From Cycas panzhihuaensis (taxonomy: Eukaryota; Cycadophyta): 64,000 nt of DNA. Under the pieces are notes generated by a model. The model had not been told where the DNA came from, did not search any database, and saw only the letters and a program-made list of their open reading frames with translations. How positions within the stretch are numbered: the first letter of the stretch is position 1; each line of letters starts with the position of its first letter. Position numbers and translations under genes: made by a program. Positions 10,196 to 22,620 of this stretch are shown here, one piece after another. The stretch covers positions 233,313,741 through 233,377,740 of the forward strand of contig CM041465.1 of NCBI GenBank assembly GCA_023213395.1, given 5' to 3'.

Positions 10196-13100
10196 AGGAA
10201 GAGATAAAACTCATCTCGTGGAATGTTAGGGGCCTTAATGCCCCTTCAAAACAAAGGATTTTAAGAGACTTAAGAACTAAAGAACGACCAGATCTTATGT
10301 TCTTATAAGAAACAAAGTTAAACTTGGACAACAATCTTAAAGCTAGAAATAAAATTTGGAGGAAAACTAAAGGTATAGAAGTAGGTAGCACTCAAGGGGC
10401 TGGGAGTTTATTGGTGATGTAGAACCTAAATGAATGGCTTAAGGAAACTTTTAAGGTGGAGGACTCATTTATTTCCTTATGACTAACCAATAGAAAGAAT
10501 AACTTGAGATGGTTGGCTACAAATGTGTATGCTCCAAACCTTCAAGAGGATAGGAAGAGGCTTTGGGATAGAATCTTAGTAGTTCATACAAATTGCAGAG
10601 CTCCCTAGTTACTAGTGGGAGACTTTAACATGATGTTATTTCCAGGTGACAAGAAAGGGGGTCAAGAAGGCTAGACAAATAGAATGCATGAGTTTGGAGG
10701 GTTCTTGCAGAAGGGGGGTTTTGTGGATGTAAAGTTGAGAGGTGCATCATTCACCTGGTCCAATAAAAGGCTAGGCAAGCATCTCATCCAAATTAAGTTG
10801 GACAGAGTGCTGGTCAACTATGACTAGGTGAGAAGCTTTAGTGACTTTACTCTGGAGACTCTTCCAAAAACAAGATCAAATCACTCTCCCCTTCATCTTC
10901 AATTTTTAGATTTAGAAAATCACATTGGCTCTCCCTTTAGATTTGAAATGATGTAGTTCAGACACCCAGACTTCCAAAAAAGAGTGGAGGAATGGTGGAA
11001 CGTCCAAATTCACAGGCACGCCATGTTCAGATTTACGAAGAAGCTAGATTGGGTGAAAAGACAGGTGAAAATTTGGAATAAGGATGTCTTCTAGGACATA
11101 CATAAGCTCAAAGACCAAATCAGTGTGGACCTAAAGGATATTGAATGTAGGATATAGCAGGAGGGAATATCCCAAGAGTTGGATAAGACAGAAAGGGATC
11201 TGGTTGATCGCCTTGAGGAGATTCTTATTAAAGAAGAAATTCACTGGAGGTAGAAGTCTAGGGCCACTTAGCTCGCTGAAGGGGATAAAAACACTAAATT
11301 TTTTTATATGACTACAATAAGGCATAGAACCAGTAATAGGATAACCAATCTTCATAAGGAAGACAGCTCTATATTCATTCCACATAGCAGATGAAGGACC
11401 TGGCTAGTGATTATTTCAAAGATCTATTTACCGAACCGCAGGAAGGGAATATGGATGTTAGGAAGGATTTATTGTGGAACATTCCTTGCTTGGTTAATGA
11501 ATCTCATAACTCATAGCTGACCTTTTATTTAAGAGGAGGTCAAATTGGCGATTTTTGGCATAAAGATAGATAAAGCTCTTGGCCTGGATGGCTTCCCTCT
11601 AGATTTTTTCTAGGAATTTTGGGATATAATTAAGGACAATCTTATGGAAGCATTATAGGAGTTTCATTCAAACCATAAGATCCTTCAAGAATGGCAAGCC
11701 ATATTTCTAGTTGTTATCCCGAAGAAGGAGGGGGATAACAAGATGGAGGAGTTCTGCCCTATCAACCTCTACAATATCAAATATAAGATTTTAACCAAGG
11801 TTATGGTCAATGGACTAAAAAAGGTTATGCCTAGCATAATTTCCCAGAATTAGGATGGATTTATTCAAGGTATACAAATCATAGATGGTATTATTATGGT
11901 GTATGCAATCATCCACTCAATTTTCAATTATGCCCTATTGGCCAAATTAGGTCGTGCTTAATTAAAGATGGCAAAAGACTATGGGAGAAGATCCTCATTC
12001 AAAAGTATCTTCAAGGTTGCTCACTCCTAGAGAACCCGGTTACCCCCTCTAGCTCAGTGATTTGGAGGAGCATCCTTAAAGCTTGGAATATAATGAGAGC
12101 AGGATTGAAATGGAAACTAGGTAATGGAAACATTATAAGATTTTGGGAGGACACCTAGTCTAGGGACAAAGGTTTGAAGCACTTCCTTAACTTAGCCCCC
12201 CTCTAGGTCCCATGTGAAAGGACATATGGCTTTTATGTGAAGGATTATTAGACTGGGATGGGGAGAGACAAAAAGTGAAGGAATTTGGATGAGCTCCAAA
12301 ATAAGTGCTTACATCAGGATGACCTTACTAAGCTTAAAAGGATTCTCGATAAATGCTATATTCCTAGGACTGACACAATGGACACTATGGTATGGCCTTC
12401 AAACCAATTTGGAGAGTACTTTGTTAAGCAAGGTTATCTCTTCCTCTGTACTGAGAGAGGAGACAAAAAGGATGAGGCTCTAGAAGGGGTGTGGAAACTA
12501 GATCTCATTCCCAAGATCACAATCTTTTGGTAGGTGTGCCTCAGGAAGAAAATTCTTACTCTAGACAATCTTAAGAAGAGAGGCTTCCACACCACAAATA
12601 AGTGCATCTTGTGTTGTAGAGCGGAGGAATCTACAGATCATATTTTCCTCTGGTGTCCCTACTCGAGAGAGGTTTAGGGGCTTCTGCTAGGCACCTTGGG
12701 GGTGAAGTGGACTTTTTCTGAGAACGTTGTGGACCAATGGTCTTACTGGCAGAGTCCCTTTAGGAGTAGAGTTTTAAGCAGTCTATGGAAAAGCACTTTC
12801 CTAGTGCTGGCATGGAACATCTAGAAGGAAAAGAATAAAAGATTTTTTCAGGAGAGATAAATGGACCCACATGCTATTTTCAATAAAATCCATGCAAAGA
12901 TCAGGGAGAATGGCAATAGTAATAAGGATAAACAAATTGCTCTGCAGGAAAATAAGATTCTGTAAAATTGGAGGATAAAGCCTAGGTAGTTAAGGTGAGA
13001 TCTCTCTTGGACTCTTCCACAGGAGCTTTGGGTAAAGATTAACTTTGATGGAGCTTCAAAAGGCAACCCTAGGGAGGCAGGGGGTGGAGGTATTTGCAGA

Positions 13101-13496
13101 GATGCTCAAGGGAATCCTATATGGGCCTTTACTGACTTCTATGATCATCAGACAAACCACTTCGTAGAAATATCTGCTATGCTCAAGGCCATTGATCTAG
13201 CCCTTGATGGGGGTCCTAGGAGGCTAGTTATGGAAGGGGACTCTATGATGGTTATAAATTTATTAACAGGCAAGGCTTCCCCAGACTAGAAATGTCAATC
13301 TATGGTTAAAGATGCTAAGGAGAGTTTAAAGGACATGGCATATGTTCAGTTTTGCCATACATTTAAGGAAGGAAATAAACCGACTAATTTTTTGGCTAAT
13401 TGGGGGGTTAGGCATAAAAAATTTAACATCTTGAGAGAGAACTTTCCTGAGGAACTTATGATTCTAGTTGAGAAAGATAGGATCCGTGTTAGCTAG
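10196..13496 (+). pseudogene. LINE-A ORF2 remnant (endonuclease, truncated RT, RNase H)
   Basis: The endonuclease opens with ISWNVRGLNAPSKQR near 10212 and keeps LLVGDFNMML near 10611. Its final SDH motif reads SNHSP (about 10878). RT begins near 11560 (ALGLDGFPLDFF, then VVIPKKEGDNKMEEFCPIN near 11712). Near 11921 it jumps from the region before the palm to one far behind it (FNYALLAKLG), so the catalytic FADD box is gone; compared with LINE-B about 0.9 kb is missing. The zinc-binding region is at 12390-12680 (CILCCRAEESTDHIFLWCPYS). RNase H at 13030-13480 keeps FDGASKGNP, an E in HFVEISAM and a D in MEGDSM. Many stops; last stop at 13494-13496. Confidence 0.88.
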
Positions 13497-13659
13497 CCAT
13501 GGGGCTTGTCCTAGCTTTCTCTTTTCCTAATCCATGGGGTTATCACGGTTAATATGATCGGGATGTTGCCTGACCTTTGATGTACTAGGTTGTGGGATCT
13601 TGTATTTCAAACCCATAATTAATTCATTTTTACCTTATCAAAAAAAAAAAAAAAAAAAA
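13497..13659 (+). other. LINE-A 3' untranslated region and poly(A) tail
   Basis: A non-coding segment of about 140 bases ends in about 20 A's at 13640-13659, typical of target-primed reverse transcription. Confidence 0.9.
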
Positions 13660-13669
13660 CTTCACATGA
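13659..13669 (+). repeat. Right target-site duplication of LINE-A
   Basis: ACTTCACATGA follows the poly(A). It is the unmutated-looking partner of 8546-8556 and restores the Copia-B integrase frame. Confidence 0.9.
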
Positions 13670-14560
13670 GTTTAAAAGCTATCTTCGAGACAATGGCATT
13701 AAATATCAAATAACAGTAGTAGGTACCCCACAACAAACTAGAGATGCTAAGCACATGAACAGAATAATCATGAACATGGGTCAAGTTATGTTGGTATACA
13801 AAAATATACCTACCTACCTATGGGTCGAAGCAATCTGAATAGTTGTTTATTATATCATTGTTATTAACCCATCAAAGGAAGGATAATCACCTAATAAAAA
13901 GTGGCTCTACATACTATATATATATTCTAGATGCAGATCAAAATAAACTCTACTTAAGGGCACTTAAAGGTATCTTTGTTGGATACCCTATGGATAAGAA
14001 AGGGTATAAGTTCTTTATACCTTCGCAATGAAAATTTATCATTACTAGAGATGTCATTTTTACATAGATAAAGGATCAACTGCTTAGGCTGGACTTTAAA
14101 ATACCCTCGCATTGCTATAATAATGTTATCAAGTATGATATTTATATTCCAAAATTTAGGGGGTGGGACAGATATAAATTACTCCAAATATTAGAAGTTG
14201 ACAATAGAGCCTCAAAGGATATAATTTATGACTCTGAACAAATGAGTGCACATCTAGTACCATCCTTTAAAGATAGCATAATTAACAAAGGGAAAGCTAT
14301 TATAGAAGAATCATCCTCTCCATCGTTAGTTGACAAAGGCAAAATAGTGGTAGAAGGACCATCTTCCTCAAGAATATCAACATCCTCCTTAAAAAATGAT
14401 CATTTTAATGAACAAGATAAGAACCAATAAGTTGAGGAAATAAGGACCTTATTCCCAACTTAAGGATCTCATGAGGTTCATCAACTCAATAAGGATATAT
14501 GACCAAATGAGGTAAAAAAAACTGACACTTGAAGTACCCATAGAGTAAGGATGCAGGAAT
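13659..14560 (+). pseudogene. Copia-B integrase, C-terminal half
   Basis: Integrase resumes with TSHEFKSYLRDNGIKYQIT. The expected catalytic Glu in the motif before MNR is a Lys (DAKHMNRIIMN, near 13750), explained by GAG to AAG. The C-terminal part has LKGIFVGYPMDKKGYKFF at 13963-14025. A linker rich in Ser and Lys (about 14240-14430) separates it from RT. Several stops are present. Confidence 0.8.
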
Positions 14561-16089
14561 CATTATATACTAAACTTAAACTAGTAAAATTGCATGTTAC
14601 TCTTAATGAAGAGCCTCTCTCATACTAAGAAGCTATAAAACATATAGTCTAGAGAAATATAATGAACACAGAATACCAATCTCTCATAAAAAATAGTACA
14701 TAGGAGCTTCTTGATCTACCACTTGGCAGAAAGATAGTTCAAAATAAATGGGTGTTCAAAAATAAATATAGATCAAATGGTACCCTTGAAAAACACAAAG
14801 TGAGGTTGGTAGCTAAAGGATTCATACAAAGGGAAGGCTTCAACTACACTGAGTCTTTACGCCTATAACCAAGTGGCCTACAATTAGAACTCTTATGGCC
14901 TTGGCTACTCAATAGGGTTAGAAAATCTACCAACTCGATATTAAGATTGCATTTCTCAATGGAGAACTTGAAAAAGAAATTTACATGGCTTAGCTAGAAG
15001 AATATAAGATCGAAGGTCTAGAGTATAAGGTTTATAGGCTCAAAAAGTCCTTATACAACCTTAAACAAGCCCCTCATGCTTGGTTTACCAAGTTATCTGA
15101 AAGAATAAGGTAACTTGGATATGAGGTTTGTAACTACTAAGATATTGATGTAACATTGTCTATCAAGTGCTAAAAGCACAAAGTCACTTATAATCTTTGT
15201 GGATGGCATGCTAGTAACAGGTAATAATGTACAGGTAATAAGCCAACTAAAAAAGGACCTTACCAAAATATTTGAATTGTCTGACATTAGTTTGATGAAA
15301 TATTACTTGGAAATTGAAGTAACATAAAAGAATAGAAAAATTTTCCTCTCCCAAGAAAAATACATCAACAATTTTCTAACCAAGTTTCAATTAGAAGATG
15401 CTCAACTAGTGGCTTTAGGTATGGACCCTAATGCCAAACTCTCAACTAATGGTAATACTAGGGAGGCATATACAACACTCTATAGGAAACTTATATGTAG
15501 TCTCATCTACACTACTAATATAAGGCTAGATATTGCATACTCTATCGATATTCTTGCATGATTCATAACAAATCCTAAGCAGAATCACTGGCAGACTGTA
15601 GTTCAAGTGTTAAAATACCTAATGATAACTAATAAATTTGGTCTATTGTATGAACCTAATAATGAATTTAAGATTTCTACATACACAGACTCAAACTTTG
15701 TAGGAGATAAAGATATAGAAAGATCTACATCTGGGTATATAATATTTCATGGAATAACACCAATATCATGGAGATCCAGATGACAGAGGATAGTTGCTAA
15801 CTTAATTATTGAAGTTAAATACATTGTTGCTTCTGAGACCATCAAGGAGGTGATATGGCTTAGAAAATTATTAGAAACATTGAATATCACCCAAACAAGT
15901 CCTACCAACGTTCGTGTGGAGAATCAATCAATAATCCACATGGTGAAAATTCCTGTATTTCACAATTATACCAAACATATAAGTATGAAAGTCTATAGGA
16001 TTAGAGAACTTATTCATGATAGCACAATTCAACTAGAATACTGCCCCACAACAGATCAAGTGGCTGATATCTTCACCAAACCACTATAA
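14560..16089 (+). pseudogene. Copia-B reverse transcriptase and RNase H remnant
   Basis: RT parts: KWVFKNKYRSNGTLEKHKV and RLVAKGFIQREGF (14750-14840), then LKKSLYNLKQAPHAW in a shifted frame near 15040-15085. The active site reads FVDGMLVTGNN near 15195; the family has YVDDMLV, so the second catalytic Asp is Gly. RNase H follows: STYTDSNFVGDKDIERSTSG near 15680, and the long clean frame at 15850-16089 ending QVADIFTKPL, the characteristic Copia C-terminus. At least eight stops or shifts are present. Confidence 0.87.
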
Positions 16090-16596
16090 AAGGTAAAGTT
16101 AGAACAAATATATAGGTAACTCAGACTTAATGTCTCCATCTTTGACTGATCAAAGAAGATGGCAATAGGATTATCATACTCTATTCTATTCATGAAAACC
16201 CCTTGTAGGTGTAGAAGAATAAGAGTATATCTCTACTTTATCCTATTTGTAAAAACATCACATAGGCATAGAAGGATAAGGGTTGTACTAGTTTTAGAAA
16301 ATTGGAACCTGTGAAAACCCGAAAGGGCATAAGGGATGACCAAATGGTATATAGAGACTTAGCAAATTAAGCTACACATTTAAGTTGTTTTGTTATTAGG
16401 CTATATTAAAGAGCCACCTTAGCCACTTTGATTTATAAAAAGGTCTATAGATCTTAGAAAGTCTGTGGGTTTCTATTACCCATGAGGGTTTTCCCATAAA
16501 AAATTTATTTAGAATTTCAATATAATAATGAGTCTTAAATGAAAACCTCATAGAATATATTTTCTTAAAATGGCCTTCTACCATTAAGGAGGGGAT
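16090..16596 (+). other. Copia-B 3' untranslated region with polypurine tract
   Basis: No frame of note. AAGGAGGGGAT at 16586-16596 is a good polypurine tract immediately before a TG start, as expected ahead of a 3' LTR. Confidence 0.6.
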
Positions 16597-17160
16597 TGAA
16601 AGAGGTTAATGTATCAAGGTTATTTGTATAGATTAATTAAGTGACCTTAGGATATATTGTTAGCATTAGTATCTTAATGAAATGCACTTTATGTGCATTT
16701 AGATATAATTCCAGGTTCATGTCATTAGGTAGGAAAATCCTAACCCTAATTCTCACTCTCAATAATAAAAGGTGAAATATCAAGGAGAGAGTCATTATTC
16801 ATTCTCACCTCCAAGCTTGCTCTCATATCTTGTTTTATCTCTTTTTCATTCTCCATTGTTATTGTGTATATATGAATGATTTATTCTGTAGATTCATCCT
16901 TCCTTCATATTCTTGTTCATCTTAGTCATTATGACATGATGAGGGTGATCCCCTAACCTATTAGTAAAGGAAAGCCTTTCCCTGTCATCAAGAAGCTTCA
17001 ATATGTTTCCACTATTCTATCCATGATGGATATTATGAAGTTATCTCAATCAACAATAAGTACTCTTGGATATATTGGGACCTCTGAAGTTTAGTTCTAT
17101 TTTCATTAAATAATCAACTATACCTCTTTTATACTTTGGCATTGAGGAAGCCCCATCCTC
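16597..17160 (+). repeat. Probable 3' LTR of Copia-B
   Basis: TGAAAGAGG follows the purine tract at 16597. The right edge cannot be fixed because no matching 5' LTR was found; it must lie before the Gypsy-C LTR at 17175. It may be truncated. Confidence 0.45.
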
Positions 17161-17174
17161 AAAGAGAGAGAGTG

Positions 17175-17673
17175 TGTAGTGAGTCTAAAATAATATAATA
17201 GATAGAAGCTCTATTTCCAATAGATAATAATATGTATTCCAAGCATATTATAGTACTTCATAGTAATAAATTTCATATGTTCACAGTAGATATGATATAA
17301 TTGTAGTAGAAAAACCTCATAAATAGCATTCAACATGGATAATAATATCATAGATAAATGATAGGCGATGATATCAAAACAATAGTACCTAATACAAAAT
17401 ATTCAACAACGTTGACAAACCATCTTCGAGGCAAGAGCAACCCTCTAATAGGCACAAGGTCATTATCCCTTCATAACAAAAATTCTCCAAGATGATTTTC
17501 AAATAAAGGTGGTCTCTTTATTTATAGACAACTTTATAATTTTCCCTCAAAAAAATTGACTTCATAATAAAATAATTTAAATGATTCTTCTTTTAATTCC
17601 TCCAAAAATTAACTTTATCATAATAAATTCTTCAGATAAAACTAACTTCTTCTTTTATTTTAGGACTACTAAA
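17175..17673 (-). repeat. 3' LTR of Gypsy-C
   Basis: On the minus strand it ends ...ACTACA and should start TGTAGT, here mutated to TTTAGT. By eye roughly nine in ten bases agree with 27163-27661 over the full 499 bp. Confidence 0.85.
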
Positions 17674-20600
17674 ATACCCCTCCCCTTAAAATAATACTTT
17701 TCCCTTGAAGTATTAAGAATTTGCTTGTAGCTCAATTTGATCTTCTAACCACCACCTACTAGGTCTTGTACGTCATAAAGTTCTGCTTTGGTCTTCCATC
17801 TTCTGTGGGATTTTACTAGTAGCCCTCTTGAATTTTTTGAGCTTTGTTCTTAGGACTGGGTATATATTATGTCTTATTCTGAATCAGAAGGATCCTGGGA
17901 CCTGTGAGGTAACTCAAATGTCTCATCCTAGTCTTACCTTACATTTACATATTTTATTTCTAAATGGGATGGATTTTAAGAAAAGAAGTGAAGACTTTAT
18001 GAAAAGAATTGATCGTGAGGATCATAGATTGATGATTACTTATTGTGAAAAGGAAAAGAAAGGGTGGAATTGTAAACTGAGATCAAGCATAGCTTTGAAG
18101 GTATAGGAAGAAAGGATACATTTTATAATCTGCCTTGGATTGAGATGAGAATTTGTGTTGGTTTTGTTGGATCATAATACCTTTTAGGAGAGAAAGATGG
18201 ATGGGAAATTAGTGAAAGGTTCTTTATAAAAAATGGACTTTAATAGGTTTTTAAGATTAGTATTTAAATAAAAGAAAATATTTAACAAAAAAAAATAATA
18301 TTGATAATATGAAATTGAAGGGATTTAGGAAAAGTCAAATGGGATTTTGTAAGGGGTAATACTAAGAGATTAAATGTGACAAACAGATTAAAGTTATAGA
18401 GTATCTTATTTAGGATGATATATAGTGGGTGAGAGAGTATGTAATTAAATAGATGAACTAGGGTTACAAAGAAGAATTGGGATTTAACTTACATAAAACC
18501 TAGAGTTAAGGAAATTATGATTATGGATAACTTCAGGATATAGAAAAGAAAATTTTGCTATCGCTACTAGAATCGTGTCTATGGGATGGTAACCACACTT
18601 GGTTAGGATTGGATTAATCGATGAAGAGTTTTAGAATCTAAGGTCAATTTGAGAAGTGAGAGAGATCACCCACATAGGGTATCTACACATCAAAACACAA
18701 TTTTGGGACCTGCAAATGGTGCACAACTCCCTTCTGGGTAACTCAGCTTTGGTTTTAAGGGTGGAAGGAATGAGGGATATCCTTAGTTTCTTGAGTAAAC
18801 TCACAGGGGCCCTCCTGTCCTTAAATGGTTGAAGGAAGGAGGAGAAAGAAAGTGAGGGAATAGCTCCTCATATAAAGAGGGAATGTACAAGGGACAACTT
18901 TAGTAGAGAAGAAGCATGACACACACATGCGAGAGATCAAGAAGAGGGCTAATCTCACGAGTTAGGTATCAACCTAAAGGGGGATACCTGAATAGTTTAA
19001 TCAAACTGAGTAGAGATGACCAAGAGGGCAATCTTAGGAAAAGGGGTGTCCTCAAGGTGCTAGACCTAAGGAGGTCTTGGGAATAAAGATTAAATGAGGA
19101 GCATCTCAAAGTTTGTGTTCACTGGTTGCAAAAATGGTATGGTGTATACAATAGTGTATCCTTATATGTAAAGGGGTAACTTTTCAAAGTAGTAAGATAA
19201 TGCAAGACTCACTCTTATTTATTCATACATATATCCTCACTCTCTTTACCTTTACAAATTCAAAAGTAAAAAAGGAAGAAAGGATGCAAATGACCGCTAT
19301 GTGATGTAAGGCACATGCAAAAGGTATGAGCTCGCTAAGAAATGCAACAAGATGAACATACAAATATGTAGGATTCTTACTACATGCACTTTCCAATGAA
19401 AGCAAGCAAACTAGTTGACAATAAATAATTAAAACTCGTTCTTCTTCTTTTCCTTTTTCCAAATAATGTAGGGATGAAGGGGGAAAAGAAAGAGAGGAAA
19501 GGGAGATAGGGAAATCCCAAGGCGTACCTAGAATATGATGGCTGAAGCAATGTTGTCCTTATTATGCTTGTTACCCTCATCTTTCTCCAGCCATATGCAG
19601 CGCAGGATGGTGTCGGTAAAGAAAGGAAGGGTTCCTCTTACCTTCCCCAAGTCAAAAGAAAAGAAATAGAAAGGAAAGTGATGTAAAAAAACATAAAAAG
19701 CTAATGCAACTTTAACTTATAATTTGGAAAGCAAAAGAAGTACTGGTCACAAAGATGGAGACATACCTATAGTGGGATTCCCTTCACTCCCTAAGCATGG
19801 CAAGGTAACCTGCAAATCAAACCAAGTTCACCCTTTCCCAAGGGGTGGAAAGTATATGTGGGATAGATACACAATATAACAAGTAATAAGATTCACGATT
19901 CTCAGCCAAAAGGAATGTTTTTCACTACAACATTACTCCTTGTTCCTTTTATACCATTTAGTAAATAATATAGGGAAAAGGGGGGCAAAGAGAGAAGGAG
20001 GATGGGTAGCCTCAGAATGGCTAATCCTCTGAATCAGGCATGCTCCACGTTGTCCAAGTACCAGAGGAGATGAGGCAAGGTGAACGCAAGAAACCAAGAA
20101 ACCCTTGAGATGCAAGTGAGAAAGTAAGGGAAAATGTTGTCGATGTTGTTAATGCTACAAAGGTTGCAATGTACAACTATTGCAACCTTGATGGGGTTAA
20201 GCTAAAAGGTGCAAGAAGCTATGGAATGGAGGGTTGGAGTTCCCTGATGTAGGACCTACAAAGCTAGTTGTGAGCGTAGTAAGAGGTTACCTATGCTACT
20301 GCTAGTAGTGGTCTTCTTTCCAATGGTCTTTTGAGAGCTTAATGAAAGCACAGAGGAAGAAGAGATGAGGAGAAAAGGGGGATGCCCTTGAGGATAAGGC
20401 CTACTAGGTGCGGAACCCTACCTTTGCTCCTTTCACTCTCTGTGAAAATATCTTCTTCGCTATCCCCTTACAACAACCAGGAAAGAACCGAGAGAAAAAA
20501 AATAAGGGATAAGTAGGATGGGGAGGGTTTGCCTCCTGCTTATAATAAAAACTAAAGGAAAAATCCTATAAGAGTGCTAACAAATAATGTTTATATTGCT

Positions 20601-22189
20601 TAAAACAAAAGAAGGACAAAATATTGGTTCAAGAGTACTTGGTATGGGAAGATCAAAGGCAGATCTCCTAGTAAAAATAGGGGAGAGAGACCTACCCTAT
20701 AGGGTTTGTAGATGAAACCATGAAGAGCAATAAACTTGCAAGAGGTTGGAGTGAAGAGAATGGATCTGGGCTTGATGAAGCACTTAGAACATGTCCTTCC
20801 CTTTAATGGCCATGTTGTAGGCCTACAACAGCATATATGGAGCTATAGGAGATTGATGGTAGGCTGAGACACTGATGTACTAAGCTCAATCCTTATTGCA
20901 GGGTATTTTTCTGAGGAAGTGCTAGGAGAGCCAAGTGAAAGAGAGTCCAAGAAGAGAAATAATGATGTCTTTTTGGGGGTTTTAAACCTAACCCTAACTT
21001 AATTAAGTGATTAGGGTTCAACTAGGCCTAGGAATATGACATAGCCACATGACAATTTTGTAATAAATACGAAATTTACCATGATAGATTTTTAAAAAAG
21101 GTGTATGACAATCACCCCGCGATAAACTTTGTAGTACCATGATATTCATCGCAGTGCAGTGGCAGCATAAGAAATATTAAGAGGAGAGGGAGCTGGGAGC
21201 CCTAAAGGAAGGTACCCCAGGCCTAGGAGGGGCTGACCCTCTGTCCAGATAACTAGGGACAGTCATAAGGGAGAAATGACCTATGCCAGATGGAGCATCA
21301 AAGAGATAGAGTTCCTAAGAAGTTGGAAAATGGGTAAGAATATACCAATCACACCTAACAAGGTGTTAAAAGCTATGGTGTAGCAATGGGGGGGTGTGAA
21401 CGGATCAAAAGGGCTAGTTGGTGCTTGGGACAACATGGAGGTATATAGGAGGGTTATGGAGTGCCATTAAGATCCATGTCCCAAGATCGTCATAGGCTAG
21501 AATAATATTAGGCAATATGATCAAGTAGTGGATGCAAGATGATCACTCAAATGAATCAATCAGTATACAGTGGAAAATAGATGCTTTGATTTACCTTTTT
21601 TGAGAAGTGATAAAGGAAAAGGATAGAAGCATACCTATACTTATCTAAGTCAACTCATCAAAACCCATTCTCAGTAGTCAAGAAACACTGCCCCTTTGGC
21701 AGTAGAGCCTTGCTACTTGGAGGCACAATGTGACGGTGAATGATGGAAGCACAATGTTAGTGACATATATATACAAATAAACATAACAATGGTGTGAGCC
21801 AAGGGCGACAACGAGTGTCGTGGTGGAATACGTGGGCATGGAGGCAAGGGCAAGACAACATAGGGGTTGCCTATGTATCACCCTATAGTCAACTAGCGAT
21901 GATAGCGAATGAGGGGGATGCCCCCATCGTAGGAGTACAAGAGAAGGATAGTGATGACCACACACAGGATCAGGCAGATATCGTGAATAAGGTGTTCTGT
22001 ACAGAAACAAGTTAAAACTAGTGGGAGTTATGTGCTAATAGAGGTGCTAAGAGTAGAGTAAGGAAATAAATCTTGTGGTCACCATAGTTGAACCTCATTA
22101 GTGGCTGACTTTCGAAGGTACGAATGGATCGCAATATGAAAAAAGGGATAAACTGAGACTTGGGTGCCTAGGCAACCGGATAAGTCTCT
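17674..22189. other. Gypsy-C interior without recognisable genes (3' side)
   Basis: Short broken frames only. The base composition becomes more purine-rich on the plus strand between about 18.5 and 22 kb. I could not read integrase, RT or gag motifs on either strand. A stretch near 20970-21030 contains AACCCTAAC words, too short and isolated to call telomeric. Confidence 0.4.
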
Positions 22190-22620
22190 CAAGGGGGGTC
22201 ACTAAGAAGAGGGATGTGATGCTCAAGGATGAGATGAATCAAGTTGTCTGCCTCGATGTTAAGAGCCCAAGGAATGTGTCAGATGTCAACAGAAGGAAAA
22301 CAAGCTAACAAGGTCCTGGCAGTTGAGGTAAGGGCTCTCAGTCATAGGGACCACACCTGGTAGACCTGGGTGAGATGGGACACCACAACCTGAGAGTCAT
22401 AGAAGAGGATGATGGGTCCATGGTGGAAGTGGAACGCATCGGTAAGGGCCTCAATAACAATTGTGTACTCAGCTTCGTTATTGGTGGATTTGGGAAAGAA
22501 GATCCTGGAACGCATGAAGTCGTATCTAAAAGGGTCATGAAGAATCCACACAGTGGTAGAAGGGCCTAGGTTACTGTGGCTTCTATCATTAGTGAAGACG
22601 AGTAACACTATGGTAGAAGG
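22190..22620 (-). pseudogene. Ty3/Gypsy RNase H remnant in Gypsy-C
   Basis: On the minus strand, a frame at 22608-22342 contains STNNEAEYTIVIEAL and IILFYDSQVVVSHL, the E and D motifs of a retroelement RNase H. It continues in a shifted frame to ALNIEADNL near 22250, the last acidic motif. The first motif, normally TDGG, reads TNDR, so the first catalytic Asp is lost by G-to-A changes. It is clearly related to the RNase H at 39341-39740 in Gypsy-E (shared DPF...DFM.SRIF.PK.TNNEA). The NNEAEY form resembles the extra archaeal-type RNase H of Tat-lineage elements, an inference. Confidence 0.78.

Larger units (their letters stand above)
8557..13658 (+). mobile_element. L1-type LINE inserted in Copia-B (LINE-A)
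   Basis: The element runs from the left target copy to a poly(A) tract at 13640-13659, flanked by an 11-bp duplication. It has an ORF1 with DUF4283-like and CCHC parts, and an ORF2 with apurinic endonuclease, truncated RT, RT zinc-binding and C-terminal RNase H domains, the standard plant L1 layout with RNase H. It is about 1.1 kb shorter than its relative LINE-B, mainly because the RT core is deleted. It lies in the same orientation as its Copia host. Confidence 0.92.
6690..17100 (+). mobile_element. Ty1/Copia retrotransposon interrupted by a LINE (Copia-B)
   Basis: Copia domains read on the plus strand in order: gag end (about 6690-7330), protease (about 7700), integrase N-terminal half (8130-8556), then after the LINE insertion the integrase C-terminal half (from 13659), RT and RNase H (to 16088). 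The integrase reading resumes exactly after the LINE poly(A): KYTS on the left, TSHEFKSYL on the right. A purine tract and probable 3' LTR start follow at 16585-16597. I could not find the 5' LTR, so the left end is uncertain. All genes carry stops. It is a different subfamily from Copia-A. Confidence 0.85.

Noticed and set aside
20970-21030. Telomere-like AACCCTAAC words
   Set aside because: Only isolated matches without a tandem array; not an interstitial telomere.
22338-22569. Overlapping frames on both strands at the RNase H remnant
   Set aside because: Only the minus frame with NNEAEY and YDSQ motifs is meaningful; the others are shadows.
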